Part shown: positions 10,881 through 28,814 of the stretch, in pieces
Layout: every line of letters begins with the position of its first letter
How positions within the stretch are numbered: the stretch's first letter is position 1
Assembly: GCA_914767715.1 (NCBI GenBank)
Contig: OU612067.1
Span: forward strand, 4,342,001 to 4,402,000
Origin: Membranipora membranacea
Taxonomy: Eukaryota > Bryozoa > Gymnolaemata > Cheilostomatida > Membraniporidae
Length of the DNA stretch: 60,000 nucleotides
Direction of reading: 5' to 3'
Position numbers and translations under genes: made by a program
Notes under the pieces: model-generated
The model's database searches: none
The model's input: only the letters and a program-made list of their open reading frames with translations
Told to the model about the DNA's origin: nothing

Positions 10881-13535
10881 TCATTGGCGGCGAGAAAGCA
10901 TCAAGACTTGATTATGTTGTAATTTCAAGGCTCGCATTTGCAAAGAGTATTTCCTGACATCGGTGTTGATGTGATGCCTAGTAGCTCCATGTCTGGCGTT
11001 GTGCTCGGAATGGTATGGAAGGAACTTATCCCTGTCGACGGCGGCATCATCTGTGATTATTCTATTAAAAAGACGTCTATCAATATTGGCCCTTCTTGTT
11101 TCCAAGTCAGGCCAATCATGAAGTAACATAGGGTCGAATTTCTTTTTGTGATAACACCAGCGAAATGCTTATATTTTCAAGTATTTTCTTAAATTTAGCC
11201 AGATCAGGTGACCAAATATGAGATGCATATTCAGTAATAGGCTGGCAGAGAGTTTTATATGCAGCTGTTCTGGTTCGCTGACTGGCTCTTTTAAGACTTC
11301 GCATGAGCATGTTAAGTGTGTTGGATGCTCTCCGACAAATATCAATAATATAAATTCCAAAGTTAAGTTTAGAGTCAATGTTTACACCAAGATATTTAAA
11401 AGTATTTACAGATTTTAGTTCGGTATCATTCATTTTTTATAGTGAAGAAGGGGTGTCTTGACCTAGTTATTCGGGAATGCTCGCATTTTTTAATGTTAAA
11501 ATTCATTTGGTAGGAATCTGCCCATGATATTAAAGAATCTAGATCGGTTTGTAATAGGCCCTCATCCGATGGTTTAGTGATCGGTTTATATAGGAGTGAG
11601 TCGTCAGCATACAGCTTGGTAACACAATGTTTGACATTATCAGGCATATCATTAATATATAGTAAGAATAATAGTGGACCAAGGCAGCTACCCTGGGGGA
11701 CACCAGATGTTACCACACGGGGGGATGACCTGGCTCCGTTGACTGTAACAGCAAGGTTTCGATCATTGAGCCATGATGCAATCCAATTGATGGTATCTGG
11801 ATGGATGCCAAACGAAGGTAGTTTTCTGATTAGTTTAGTATGTGACACTACATCGAATGCTTTTGAGAAATCAAGAACAATTATATCAAGGGGTATGTTG
11901 TTATCAAAGTTTTCAATAAAGTCAGTTATGGTGTTGAGGAGCTGTGTATCACAGCCGTGTCCCGGACGAAACCCGTGCTGATGTTTGCAGAGCAGGGTGT
12001 GCTGATTCAAGTGGGAGTGGATGTTATGAGCTATTATGTGCTCAAAAAGTTTACATACAATGGAGGTAAGTGAAATTGGTCGATAGTTTAGTGGGTCAGT
12101 TTTCTTGCCTTTTTTAAATATAGGGCCTACATGAGCGGTGCGCCAATCTCTGGGTACTTCATGTTGGTCGTATGAGTATTGGAAAATAATGGTAAGTGTT
12201 AGGTAGATGTGAGGGGCCAAGAATTTGAGAAGGGCCGGGGAGAGGAGGTCAGGACCAGCACCTTTACGGGTATCTAGGGTTCGGAATTGTTTCAGCACAC
12301 AATGACTATCAAACAACACAGGCTCGGACGGGCCAGGCGGGTTTGAACTAGGAGGTGAGACAGCAGTGCCATTATCTGTGGAGAAAACTGAAACGAAAGT
12401 ATCATCAAAACACTCAGCAATATCAACTGAGTCCGCACTACAGCCGTCCAGCTGTTTGATGTTATTAGGTGTACCTTTTTTATTTGAAATGGATGAATAT
12501 AGTGTTTTAGTGTCTCCTAAGTCCAGTCGATCACAAATATGGTGGTTTAGGTAGTTATTGTAGTCCCGGTCAACTAGGCTCTTACATAGTTTATTTTGGG
12601 CTTCATATCTATCAGTATTATAAAAATCAGGGAACAATCTCATAACATTATACCAGCGTTCTCGGCTGTAATCCAGAACTTGTGGTTGTTAGATCTTGTT
12701 TTATGAGGAATGTTTTTTAATGCAGTTTCAAGTATACCTTTTTTGAAAGTGTGCCACATATAGTCAATGCCTTGAACTTTATCGATGGCTTCCTCTATAG
12801 TTTGGTGTAATGCATGAAAGTCTTTATCGATGGCAGAGGTGTCTGCTTTATTAAATTTGAAGAATGGCATTAAGTTAGGTGATTTGGATTGTGTTCTGTC
12901 AATATGGGTGTTAAGTGGTACCTGAAAGTTGATGACATGATGGTCGGAAAAACCAGGTTCAGAGTCTAAGTTTACAGCATTTAATGTGGTAAGGATCAGA
13001 TCAAGAGTGTTGCCAGAAGTGTATGTTGGGAATGTGATTGGGGTAGTAAGATCATTGCTGTTGACAAAATCAAGAAAGGTTTCACACTTTAGTTTATCTG
13101 TGGCACCAGGTTTAATAATTTTATCATTCCAGTCTATACCGAGAAGTCCCCAAGTATTAATGTGTTTAGAATACCAATGTATATCTTCTACAGAACTAAT
13201 AGCTAATATACACAAAGAACAAACGAGAAACCATTTACACTCATATTTAGCTGTAGTATTTCACCATTGTCAGTTGGTTGGGAATTGACAACAGAAACTG
13301 GACAGTGATTTGATACTCCAATGAGTACACCACCACCTGGGCCCAAGCCATCACGTCTGTAGATAGTGTAGTCAGTGGAAATTTCGGAGTCACTTATGGT
13401 TGTGTCTAGTTTGGTCTCAGTCAGTACAAATATGTCAGGTTTATTAGTCGTGATTAGATAGTCTAATGTATGAGTCTTGCCACGGATGCCATTACAATTC
13501 CACAGCAGGAAATCAAGTTTGGAGTTTTTAGACAT
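10881..13535 (-). pseudogene. LINE ORF2 remnant: endonuclease plus reverse transcriptase
   Basis: The segment lies in at least four frames. The AP-type endonuclease N-terminus is at 13535-13203 (WNCNGIRGK, LTETKLD). Its C-terminal half is at 13215-12640, ending its domain with SDHHVINF. The RT is at 12643-11426, with NYRPISLT, FSKAFDVVSH, SGVPQGSCLGPLLF and the catalytic LYADDSL. The thumb and post-RT region is at 11433-11116 (FKYLGVNID), and a short tail at 11129-10881 in another frame. The endonuclease lacks the usual GDFN-type stretch at the frame break. Catalytic RT aspartates are present but the frame is broken, so no full product is expected. Confidence 0.88.
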
Positions 13536-14032
13536 TGGTATTAAAGAGACAGAATTTTGAATGATGGTTTTATGATTTCAGTTCTTTTTCAAGACTGGCG
13601 AGTTGGCTATCTACAACTTCAACAATTTGCCACGATGAGTTGGGTTCTTTCCCCATGAGGAGTCCGTTTATGACTTGGTATATTGTGTTTTTATTTTCAG
13701 ATTTTAATTTGTTGCGTAGGGACCTCAGAAGATATTCCCGGTGCTGCTCTTCTTTACTAAGATCAGGGGTGGCAAAAGTTCCTAGTTTGTCCTCGTAGTC
13801 GTAGTAAGCATGTAGAAAGTCATTTCTAGTCTTGGGATTGGTATTCCTAGTCTAGGGATTGGTAAAGGTAATCTTAGTCGGTCTCACATTCTTGTCTTTT
13901 GCTAATTCCATGTTTCATCTACCAAGTCTTGTCACCTTAGTAACATTATCAGTATTAATTTCCAGGTTGTTACATATGTCATATACGACAGAAACTGTAC
14001 GGCCCTCCTCCTCCAGTTTGTGGAGGATGACA

Positions 14033-14677
14033 TTACAGCTCGATCCTCTCATACCTGGCATTTTGAGATTTTGTGTCTTCAAGCTGTTTATCAATTTTTG
14101 CAGTCATTTTTTTCAAAATAGGTATGTCATCGTCGACAACTTCAGTCCATGCTGCCGCCTGTTCCTTGAACACATCCTGTTCTTTAGTTGCCGACTCTAG
14201 TATTTTGGAATTCTCCGCCCGTATTTCCCTGATCTCATTCCTCATCCCATGGATGTCTCTTGTGAGCCCATCCAGAGATACAGTGAGACTAGGTAAATAG
14301 AGAAGATTGGTAAGTTTAGGTTAACAATCCTTACAGTACCAGTGGATACCAGCACGTTTCATAAAGGCTAGCTCACCCGAGAGTTTGATATCATTCCACT
14401 CTGTGAGGCAGCCTGTATGGAACTGGTGCTGACAGTAGGTGCAGCAGAGCACTAGGGCATTGCTGGTTCTTATTACTTTCCTACAAGTGAAGCATTTACC
14501 AGGCCCGGGAGATGTTGGGGCATCACCAGTATGACTTGTGCCTGTGGCTCCACTAGAACTCATCGTAGTAGTCATCACCCCCAGAACCTGCGACAGGGCC
14601 AGCGGGCAATAGGGTAGGCACAGTGCAGTCAGCAAACAGACCACCAACCAGCAGGGCAACAAAGTATACCTGGTCAA
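14033..14677 (-). pseudogene. LINE ORF1 remnant with PHD-like zinc finger and coiled coil
   Basis: The 118-codon piece at 14677-14321 ends with a Cys/His pattern of PHD type: CFTC, then CCTYC, HTGC and a final WYCKDC. A second piece in another frame, 14245-14033, is rich in Glu, Lys and Gln and looks like a coiled coil. PHD-like fingers followed by coiled coils are known from ORF1 of some CR1/L2-group LINEs. The two parts no longer share a frame. Confidence 0.75.
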
Positions 14678-16684
14678 TAGAAAAATGGTGTAAAATATTA
14701 GTGTTTGGATACCACCAGTTTTGCAGCTAATTTGTCTCCAGTGCAGAGCAGACCAGCAACTTCAAATCAGATCAACCTGCAGATCGTTGTGCTTGATCTT
14801 TCTGTAGGCTGCCCAGAGTATTCTTGGGTGTCTCAGCAGTAGAAGTAGCTAGGAGCATGAAGTTGACGGATAGATTTCGGGTTTTAGGGGAGAGATAACT
14901 TTTCTTTCTTCACCATAAGTGACCACAACAGAAATTAATGACATTAATGACTTGGATGAAATCCCTTATTGTGTGAGGCAAACAAGTAATGCGACATATC
15001 CAAAATACAGTAAGATAGACGCCTATACCTATAGTCTGGCGGTATTTTTCAGACAAGTCATTGACGCTGACCGTCATTGAAATTTTTGTAAACGCATGGA
15101 AAGTTTGAAGTATTGTAATTTGAAAATAGTGGTGACACAGTGACTTGGATTGGAATAAAAACTTTGGACCTGGATATCAGGTTGCCTGCCCCTTTGCTGT
15201 GACTAGATAGAGCAAAACTGGTTGATTGGCAGTCCAATCATCACTCACAGGATGTGTCTTTACTAATATGTCTCACCTGATGTCTCACCTGATGATTCTT
15301 AGCTCCTAGCGCCGACATCAGCGTCGTGACTTCAGCAACGATAAAAACTCATGAATCGTTTTACGTTTCCAGGTCATTTACCGGTAAACCAATAAGGAAC
15401 AGCTTTACATCTAACTGGGGTTCGGGGCAGGGGCTGTTAACAGTGGGCAACCAGGCAGTAGACAGTTCCAGTCTTTGGCAGTTCTAACAAAAAAGAACCG
15501 GCGATAGTGCAGAGTGTTGGTAGATGGAATGAAATACTGCTGTGCATGGCGTCTGCTGGAGTGGTGTGTTGATCTAGACCACTGAATTAGATTCTTCTCT
15601 TAGAATGGAAATAGTATCATAGCGTTATACGGTTAGGACACTAAACACAGGGACCCATCTGACTGTTATCTGATTGGCTGTCCCTAGTAGCATGAATAAT
15701 TAGCCTGAGAAATTGTCTTGTTTACAAAATTGCAAACAGTAATTATACCCCTACAGTGTTGATGATTAGGGCATTTCTAGATTGCTACTAGGGACTGGCT
15801 ATTTTTGCAAGCCCTTTGTTTTGCAAAAGAAAGCTAATGATGCTATTCCAGATATGGAATTCAATGATCTAGACACATGCTCATTGATGATGTGAGGAGC
15901 ATTAAAGTGGTAGGTGCGAAAGACCTGCAGTCGCCTACACTTACGGCGGTCATCCAGTGGTTGAAGGTCAAGCTTTGAAGAAGACTTCCCTCAAGCCCAT
16001 AAGAATATCGTGACTACCTCATTTCAATGATCATATTAGTATTATCATTGAAGGTCAACACGGCATAGATTTGTACAATGAACTAAACCTAGATTTGTAC
16101 AAAAACTAAGGTTTATTATAGTTCATTGATTTGTAGTTACGTCCTTCAAGTATGCAAACTCTTTTTTTCCCTCAAATATAGAGGAGCTCACATACTTGAA
16201 CTACCTAGTAGTTAGGTCACCAGCTACAAGCTTACTATACAGTGATTGTTCCATCGAAGTGACTCCTGTTCGATCTTCAATCAGTAAGGAATCCATGAAT
16301 GTCACCAGATAGATAATCATCATGTATTCGTATTGTATACGTCGCCAAACCAGAACCTTACCTCATTCCTATCCTCAGCTCAGGCAGTAATTACCTACCT
16401 TACCTTCAACTTAATCCAAACCGTCCACATCACGGGCACATTTGGATAAATATACCTTCAGTGTGTTCGGAGGGGTATTGCGTACTGGTATTGCAGGTGA
16501 TTAATTTACAGAAAAAACGTTAAAAATACACCAATAATTGAACATTAATAAATTGCCTGCCCAGTTATGAAGAGAAAGGATTTATAGTAAACAAGTTGAC
16601 CATAGTTAATCGATGCGTATCGGTATGTACTTGATATGTACATGTAATGCTAAGATGTTAGTTAATTGTTAGAAGGCTGTCAGG
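14678..16684. other. Spacer between two LINEs
   Basis: No gene is recognised. A short imperfect inverted repeat sits near 16077-16131, sharing the core CAATGAACTA with a similar one near 25660-25705. The 3' untranslated end of the second LINE probably occupies about the last 100-200 bp. Confidence 0.45.
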
Positions 16685-19468
16685 TTAATTTGGAGGAAAA
16701 TATACCTTTACCTCTGGCCTCATTCTATTATAGTAGCTATGTGACCATGCATCACAACTATGCTGCCAACTAATTGTTTTACCTCTGGTGTCGTGGGTAG
16801 ATGAAACAAAGCGTATATAGTTATTCAATTTTATGTCGAACAGTCCTCCTTCCACTTTTCTAAGAAATGTAATATCTATTGCTTCTCTCCTGTCAGACAA
16901 AAGGGGAATAGCATGGTGAGTCATACATTCAGTTACGCTGTCAGTTTTATTTAAATGATAGATCCATTTTACTGCATTTCTCTGAACTTTTTCCAAGCTA
17001 TTATTCAGACCAATGTTATGTGGCGACCACACCTGACATGTATATTCTAAGATGGGTTTAACCATGGTTTTGTAAGCTAGAAGTTTGGTTTTAACCGGGG
17101 CCTCTTTGAGTCCTCGTTTTATGAGACCGAGTGAACGATTCGCCTTCTTTACTACATTCGATATATGTGCATTCCATTTCAGGTTGGAATGGATGGTCAC
17201 ACCAAGGTACTTGACAGAGTCTGAGTGTGGTATGACATTGTCACCAAGCTTCAGACTTATATCTGGCTGATCACTTCCTACTTTCACATGTACACATTTC
17301 TTATGGTTGAAAATCATACCCCATTTATCAGCCCAACTTTTCAATTCATTTATATCATCTTGAAGAGATTTAGCATCATTTATGACTTCTGAACATAAGA
17401 TGGTGTCATCTGCATATAACCTGCAGTCAGAGTTTTGGATTGACTGTGAGATGTCATTAACGTATATCAGAAACAAAAGTGGTCCTAAGACCGATCCCTG
17501 TGGAACACCAGATGAAGCATGAAATATACTAGATTTATTGCCATTAACGTTAACAGTACATGTCCTATCAGTCAGCCAGCTTTCAATCCATTCAATGCAT
17601 TTACTATCAAACTTATAATGTTTCAATTTATGAATAAGCAGCGCATGAGGCACCTTATCGAAGGCTTTTGAAAAATCAAAACTAATAATATGGTAATCTT
17701 TGTGCTGATCAAGGGATTGGGTTGCAAAATGAATGACATGTAATAGTTGAGTTGTAGTATTCAGCCCTCTCCTGAATCCATGTTGCCTGTCACTCACAAT
17801 ATCATGCTCCTCTATATGACTCCACATGTTAGAACAGAGTATGTGTTCAGTGAGCTTGGATATAATACATGTGAGACTGATCGGACGGTAGTTGTTGCTA
17901 TCGGAACGGTCACCACCTTTATACACTGGAGTGACATTTGCATGGCGCCATATCTTCGGTACTTTACCAGCCTTCACACTAGCCTGAATCACATGTTGAA
18001 CACAATCTATAAAAGATGGTACATTGTTGGCAAACATCTTCAGGGTCATAGCAGAAATGTTGTCTGGTCCGCAAGATTTTCTAGAGTCAAGTTTCTTGAG
18101 CATGACTTCTATGCCAGATTTACTGACATGTATTTTATCCATAACTGATATATGCGTTTCTGCCATCTTAGGCTTATTATATTGCTTTGCAGTGTAGACT
18201 GAGGCAAAATGCTCAGCTAACCTATCAGGTACCTGGTCAGATGGAGTATCTTTGAGCCCAGTGATACTATTGGATCGACCACTGGTTTTCTTCAGATAGT
18301 TGAACAAAGGTTTAGAATTGCCATCTTCCAACTGCTTGGTAAGATGGTCTTTGAGGTAAGAGCTCTTAGCATTCTTAACTTTCATTTTGATCTCAGAGCA
18401 TATATCATCATACTCATTTTCATGGGCTATGCTAGGGAATCGTTCATTCCGGTTAAATAGCCGATCTCTTTTACTAATGAGGCGTTTAATTTCACGTTTA
18501 ATCCATGGATGTCCCTTAGGCCTATTTAGCTTACCTGGTATAGTTGCTGTAGCTTCTTTAGTTGCAGATTCAAATTTATTCCAGATGTTTTCAACTGAGA
18601 GGTTGTCCTTTTCAGTTTCTTTGTAGAATGTTTTTAGACTGGAGAAGTGTTCTTCGATTTTGGAGTAGTCTGCCTTGTTGAAGTTGAGTCTTTTTTGCTG
18701 GGTTGTGTTGGTTTCACTCTTCTCAAAGCTTTGGATAGCAATCTCGGTGAGGATCATTTTATGATCCGAGATGTATGGTTTAATATTGCACGTAACAGTC
18801 AACTGATCCAATGCAGACTTATTAACCATAACAAGATCAAGCGTATTACCGGCTATGTGAGTGGAATCAAGAACAAGTTGAACCAGATCAGCATCATTTA
18901 TAATTTCAAGAGCTTTGTTGTGCAATGCTTTCTTATTAGATGAAGGCTTAACATAGGATGTATCACCATCTTTCCTCCAGACAATATCTGGCAGATTGAA
19001 GTCACCAAAATAAAGGCAGTTATCATGAACATTTTCATCAATCAAGGCTTCTAAATTGTCTAGACAGTATTCATTTGGCGGTCGATAGTACACAACAAAG
19101 TTAATTTTGACTTTAGGATGCACCTGGATTTGTAAAGTGACAGACTCACCTGGTCCATAGGAAGTATTGAGGATGACAAGTGATGATTCAGTAGACGTGG
19201 CGAAAAGGGTTCCCCCAGCGCCTTTCTTTCTATCGTTTCTATATAAAGTATACTTATTTCCTAAGAATTCGTTATCATCAAAATTTTCACCAATTTTTGT
19301 TTCAGTGACTGCTATGAGATCTGGTTTATATGTTTCAACATTTGCTTTAATCAGGTCCAGTTTTCCTTTAATAGAGTTACAGTTCATACTGAGAACTTTA
19401 ACTTTCCCCATTATCCTTGTTTGATTCTCCAGTGAGCTGTTTGTTGTTAGCACTGTCGTCTGCTTCAA
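16685..19468 (-). CDS. LINE ORF2: endonuclease/reverse transcriptase, intact
   Basis: The 927-aa frame is uninterrupted. The N-terminal third is an AP-type endonuclease: MNCNSIKGK, VTETKIGE, VYYRPPNE, YFGDFNLPDI, and SDHKMI at its end. The middle is the RT domain: NYRPISLTCIISKL, HGFRRGL, FSKAFDKVPHALL, GVPQGSVLGPLLFL and the catalytic LYADDTILC. FKYLGVTI-type thumb sequence appears as VKYLGVTIH, followed by ILEYTCQVWSP and a C-terminal region. The better start is probably the internal Met at 19411 (MGKVKVLSMNCNS), directly before the endonuclease. It would nick target DNA and copy the element RNA by target-primed reverse transcription. All visible catalytic motifs are present. Confidence 0.93.
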   Translation of the reverse strand: MKQTTVLTTNSSLENQTRIMGKVKVLSMNCNSIKGKLDLIKANVETYKPDLIAVTETKIGENFDDNEFLGNKYTLYRNDRKKGAGGTLFATSTESSLVILNTSYGPGESVTLQIQVHPKVKINFVVYYRPPNEYCLDNLEALIDENVHDNCLYFGDFNLPDIVWRKDGDTSYVKPSSNKKALHNKALEIINDADLVQLVLDSTHIAGNTLDLVMVNKSALDQLTVTCNIKPYISDHKMILTEIAIQSFEKSETNTTQQKRLNFNKADYSKIEEHFSSLKTFYKETEKDNLSVENIWNKFESATKEATATIPGKLNRPKGHPWIKREIKRLISKRDRLFNRNERFPSIAHENEYDDICSEIKMKVKNAKSSYLKDHLTKQLEDGNSKPLFNYLKKTSGRSNSITGLKDTPSDQVPDRLAEHFASVYTAKQYNKPKMAETHISVMDKIHVSKSGIEVMLKKLDSRKSCGPDNISAMTLKMFANNVPSFIDCVQHVIQASVKAGKVPKIWRHANVTPVYKGGDRSDSNNYRPISLTCIISKLTEHILCSNMWSHIEEHDIVSDRQHGFRRGLNTTTQLLHVIHFATQSLDQHKDYHIISFDFSKAFDKVPHALLIHKLKHYKFDSKCIEWIESWLTDRTCTVNVNGNKSSIFHASSGVPQGSVLGPLLFLIYVNDISQSIQNSDCRLYADDTILCSEVINDAKSLQDDINELKSWADKWGMIFNHKKCVHVKVGSDQPDISLKLGDNVIPHSDSVKYLGVTIHSNLKWNAHISNVVKKANRSLGLIKRGLKEAPVKTKLLAYKTMVKPILEYTCQVWSPHNIGLNNSLEKVQRNAVKWIYHLNKTDSVTECMTHHAIPLLSDRREAIDITFLRKVEGGLFDIKLNNYIRFVSSTHDTRGKTISWQHSCDAWSHSYYNRMRPEVKVYFPPN

Positions 19469-20935
19469 GTTGTTGTGTTGCAGGTGCCTGAATGCTCATG
19501 GAGACATCACCGGTAACTTGTGGGCAAGCTGGTTCAGCATTAGTGGCTTGCGGGTTAGTTTCTTTGGCTGGTGCTTGTACAGATTCTTCGTCTTCATCAT
19601 CTTCAAGAGAAGTATGGTATTCCTCCTCCGCTATATCATCTTCTTCTTTGTATAAGGATCTCTCACCGTTGGTGGTTTCATATATCTCACCTTTAAATAT
19701 TTTAAATGATCTGTCTCCATGCTTAGCTCTGATGTTTGTCAGTTTCCTCACAAGAGCACAGTCCTCCCTAAGCTGTTCCTCATCTAAAAATGGTCTTGCA
19801 AACACATTCTTGAATTCTTCTGCAGTATCAGTATCAAATCGTAGCTTATTGACCTCTTTTATGAACATCCACTTGATAGCAGGGTTAATACATGTGATTG
19901 CAATGGGTGGATCTATTTTTCCATTTGAAGGTAAACGATCAGCCACTTGTATTTCAGTGGAATATATCTTACATAAGAAGTGTAACTGCTCAATAATGTT
20001 GTTGATATTTCTGTTACCTTTCATATTATAAACTACTAATGTGAGATTAGGATCAGGGTTGAAACGGTGCTTCTTACTAGGCACTGTTGAGGGGTTCCTA
20101 TTATTTACAAGCGGGTGACCACTTGAGTTTGTCATACCTCTACTCATATTATGGTTTCGTTGAAAAGGAGGCGGTGGTCTAGGATACCTGTTTTGGAGTG
20201 GGGGTCTGAGATACATATCTGGGGGTCTGGGATACATGTCAGGGGGTGCCATAACAGATGGTGGAACCTTATCCCATACATTATCTGATAGTCTGTGTCT
20301 ATTAGTCATAGTATCATGGTCATCATCCGACTCATACCATGATCGATTCTCTGTTCGACTGGGTCGACATGGGGACAACTCCTCAGCAATGGGTTTAGCA
20401 CACTTCAAGTTGTGAATTATACTACTGATTTCAGCGCTATTATCATTTAGAGATTTGCCATGATCGGACACTAGCTTATCAAGGGACGATCTATGATCAT
20501 TAACCATTTTGTCTAAATCAACAAGTCTGGCTGATAAGTTATTCAATATCTGCTCAGAGAGCTTGACTCTCTTGGGAGGCTCATCCAACATCATCTCTAC
20601 TTTTTTGATAATACCAGAGAATAGGTTTTCTGAGTGCTTAGGTAACACCATTGGCTTACATTTGAAGCATAGATATACTAGAGGATTATCTTCATGTTTG
20701 TTAAGCATTTCGTAAATCTCAAGTTCATCTTGCCGTCACATCTTATGTGAGTATAGTGTTTGCAGAAGTCACAAGCTATTCCAGCATCGTTATCTTTCAC
20801 TTCATTTGAGCATACCAGACAATTTTCATCACATGTCCCATTGGTCTTTGGCTTACCTTTGTTTTTGGCGGAGGCTGATGCTTTCTTGCTTACGCTTGTC
20901 TTCGATTGGCTTAGTTGTTCTTGACTTGAGGCCAT
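19398..20935 (-). pseudogene. LINE ORF1 with PHD-like finger, broken by one frameshift
   Basis: The first frame (20935-20678) encodes a Lys/Ser-rich leader and a finger with CLVC, CDFC and HIRC. The second frame (20708-19398, 436 codons) supplies the last Cys pair (LCFKC), then a coiled region, a Pro-rich stretch (RPPPPFQRN) and an acidic C-terminus. The finger is restored only if both frames are read together, so one base has been lost in or near the short A run around 20705. Such proteins are thought to bind element RNA. The break could also be a sequencing error. Confidence 0.82.
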
Positions 20936-22022
20936 TTCTATAGCTACAATATGATTGGTAGGTTGGGGTAGGTTGTAAGAAAATGTGCATAAATTTTAGG
21001 AGTAGTTATAATGACTCCTCAAATAATACAGTGCTATCCCTTAACCTTCAATTTAACTTATGTCACTAGATTTGGTGGGTATGAAGAAGTGGTTAGCCTA
21101 AGTTAAGTGTATATGTTATCAGTTGTAAGACCTACTTACAGCTGACAACATTGATGGTCAAGTCTTCAATCAATCCTTTCTCAACTTAGCCGGTCAAAAA
21201 AGGATAGACAGGAGGTTGATGACTGAAAGAAAAAAAAAATTTAAAGAATAAGAATGAACACTCCACAGACAACAGGCAATGTGAAAAAAAAATTGGTGTT
21301 GTTTGAAGTAGAAAAATACCCTAACTGTGATGGTGAGATTTCCTTTTGACAGAAGATGATGCAGTACTGGTAGTTTTATCAAACTACTTTGGTTGTTGTT
21401 CAGACCCCCGGTGGGGCCTAAGCCCCTGAGCAGTCAGGACAGGTAATTTATCCTGTACCCAACAGTGATGTTTATGGACGGTTGGTTTGGGTTGAGGTAA
21501 GTGTTGTTGCTTCAGTCTTGGTGGTAGATATCAATTCAGCAGGAGATACTAGGTTATACAATGAAAAGTTAATCTTTTCTTTCAGAGCAGCAAATTTTGC
21601 AGCTTGCCGCCATGAAACCGGAAATTGTGGTTCAAGAAAGAGTCGAGTATGTGTTACAAGGAGTTTACTCCTTGGTGTTACTGTACTACTACTAGCGGCC
21701 ACTAGCATCAAGGGCATAGTGTAAACGTAAATAAAGCCCTTGCTAACATAAAACTGAAGACCGTGGATTATAAAGAGAAGCTACATGTGCTACAACTCCC
21801 GCCAGATTCAATAAAATCCTTACTGGCCAATCATATATAAAACATCTTTAATTTAACCAATCACAAGACAACAATGCTCTCTTGTAAAAGAGACGCAATT
21901 AGCTTACTCCTTCTTCTCACTAAAAGGAAAAAAAATTATTTTGGAAACTAAAGAAAACTGTGTGGAGAACTGTGAGTCAGAGTAAGCAGACTTATTGGAC
22001 ATATATTAAATCTAGCTTCAAG
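20936..22022. other. Spacer holding the NUDT21 promoter region
   Basis: A possible exon-like segment on the plus strand lies at about 21587-21645, between TTTTCTTTCAG and GTATGT. It reads ILQLAAMKPEIVVQERVE in one frame, but I could not connect it to any gene. The stretch directly before 22023 should contain the NUDT21 transcription start. I see no TATA box at a convincing distance. Confidence 0.35.
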
Positions 22023-28527
<6,505 letters not shown>

Positions 28528-28734
28528 GTAACCACATTGAGGCTTGCTGAGAGACTCGCGAACAACTCAAAATGAAATATTCTCACTTCTGTATATATAT
28601 GTACAAGTCTCTCAACTTCTGAACAACCTACAGATGAAATCAGGCAACCTGTTACTTAAAGCAGCACATCTGGCTAGCCATTGTAAATTCGTGACTTGTA
28701 TCTTAGCTTGTTCAATATGTCTTAATTTGTACAA

Positions 28735-28740
28735 AATAAA
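28735..28740 (+). terminator. Poly(A) signal AATAAA for NUDT21
   Basis: AATAAA lies about 210 nt after the NUDT21 stop codon and is followed by a T/G-rich stretch. This is the most likely 3' end signal. Confidence 0.65.
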
Positions 28741-28814
28741 GTTGTCTGTCCAAAATATTACATTACCCTACTGGTATTATTTATTGTTTTACTTTATTCT
28801 CATTTAAACACAGT

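Larger units (their letters stand above)
10881..14677 (-). mobile_element. Degenerate CR1/L2-like non-LTR retrotransposon
   Basis: Minus-strand order is an ORF1 remnant with a zinc finger and a coiled coil (14677-14033), then an ORF2 remnant with endonuclease and reverse transcriptase (13535-10881). The order, the PHD-like ORF1 and the RT motifs fit the CR1/L2/Jockey group. Each ORF is split by several frame changes, so the copy is dead. I could not mark poly(A)-like ends or target-site duplications. Confidence 0.88.
16685..20935 (-). mobile_element. Nearly intact CR1/L2-like LINE
   Basis: ORF1 (20935-19398, one frameshift) is followed by an uninterrupted ORF2 (19468-16685). It has the same architecture as the decayed element at 10.9-14.7 kb but is much better preserved, implying recent insertion. 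The internal ORF2 ATG at 19411 lies 14 nt before the end of ORF1, an arrangement that fits stop-and-restart translation. The untranslated ends and target-site duplication could not be fixed by eye. Confidence 0.9.
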
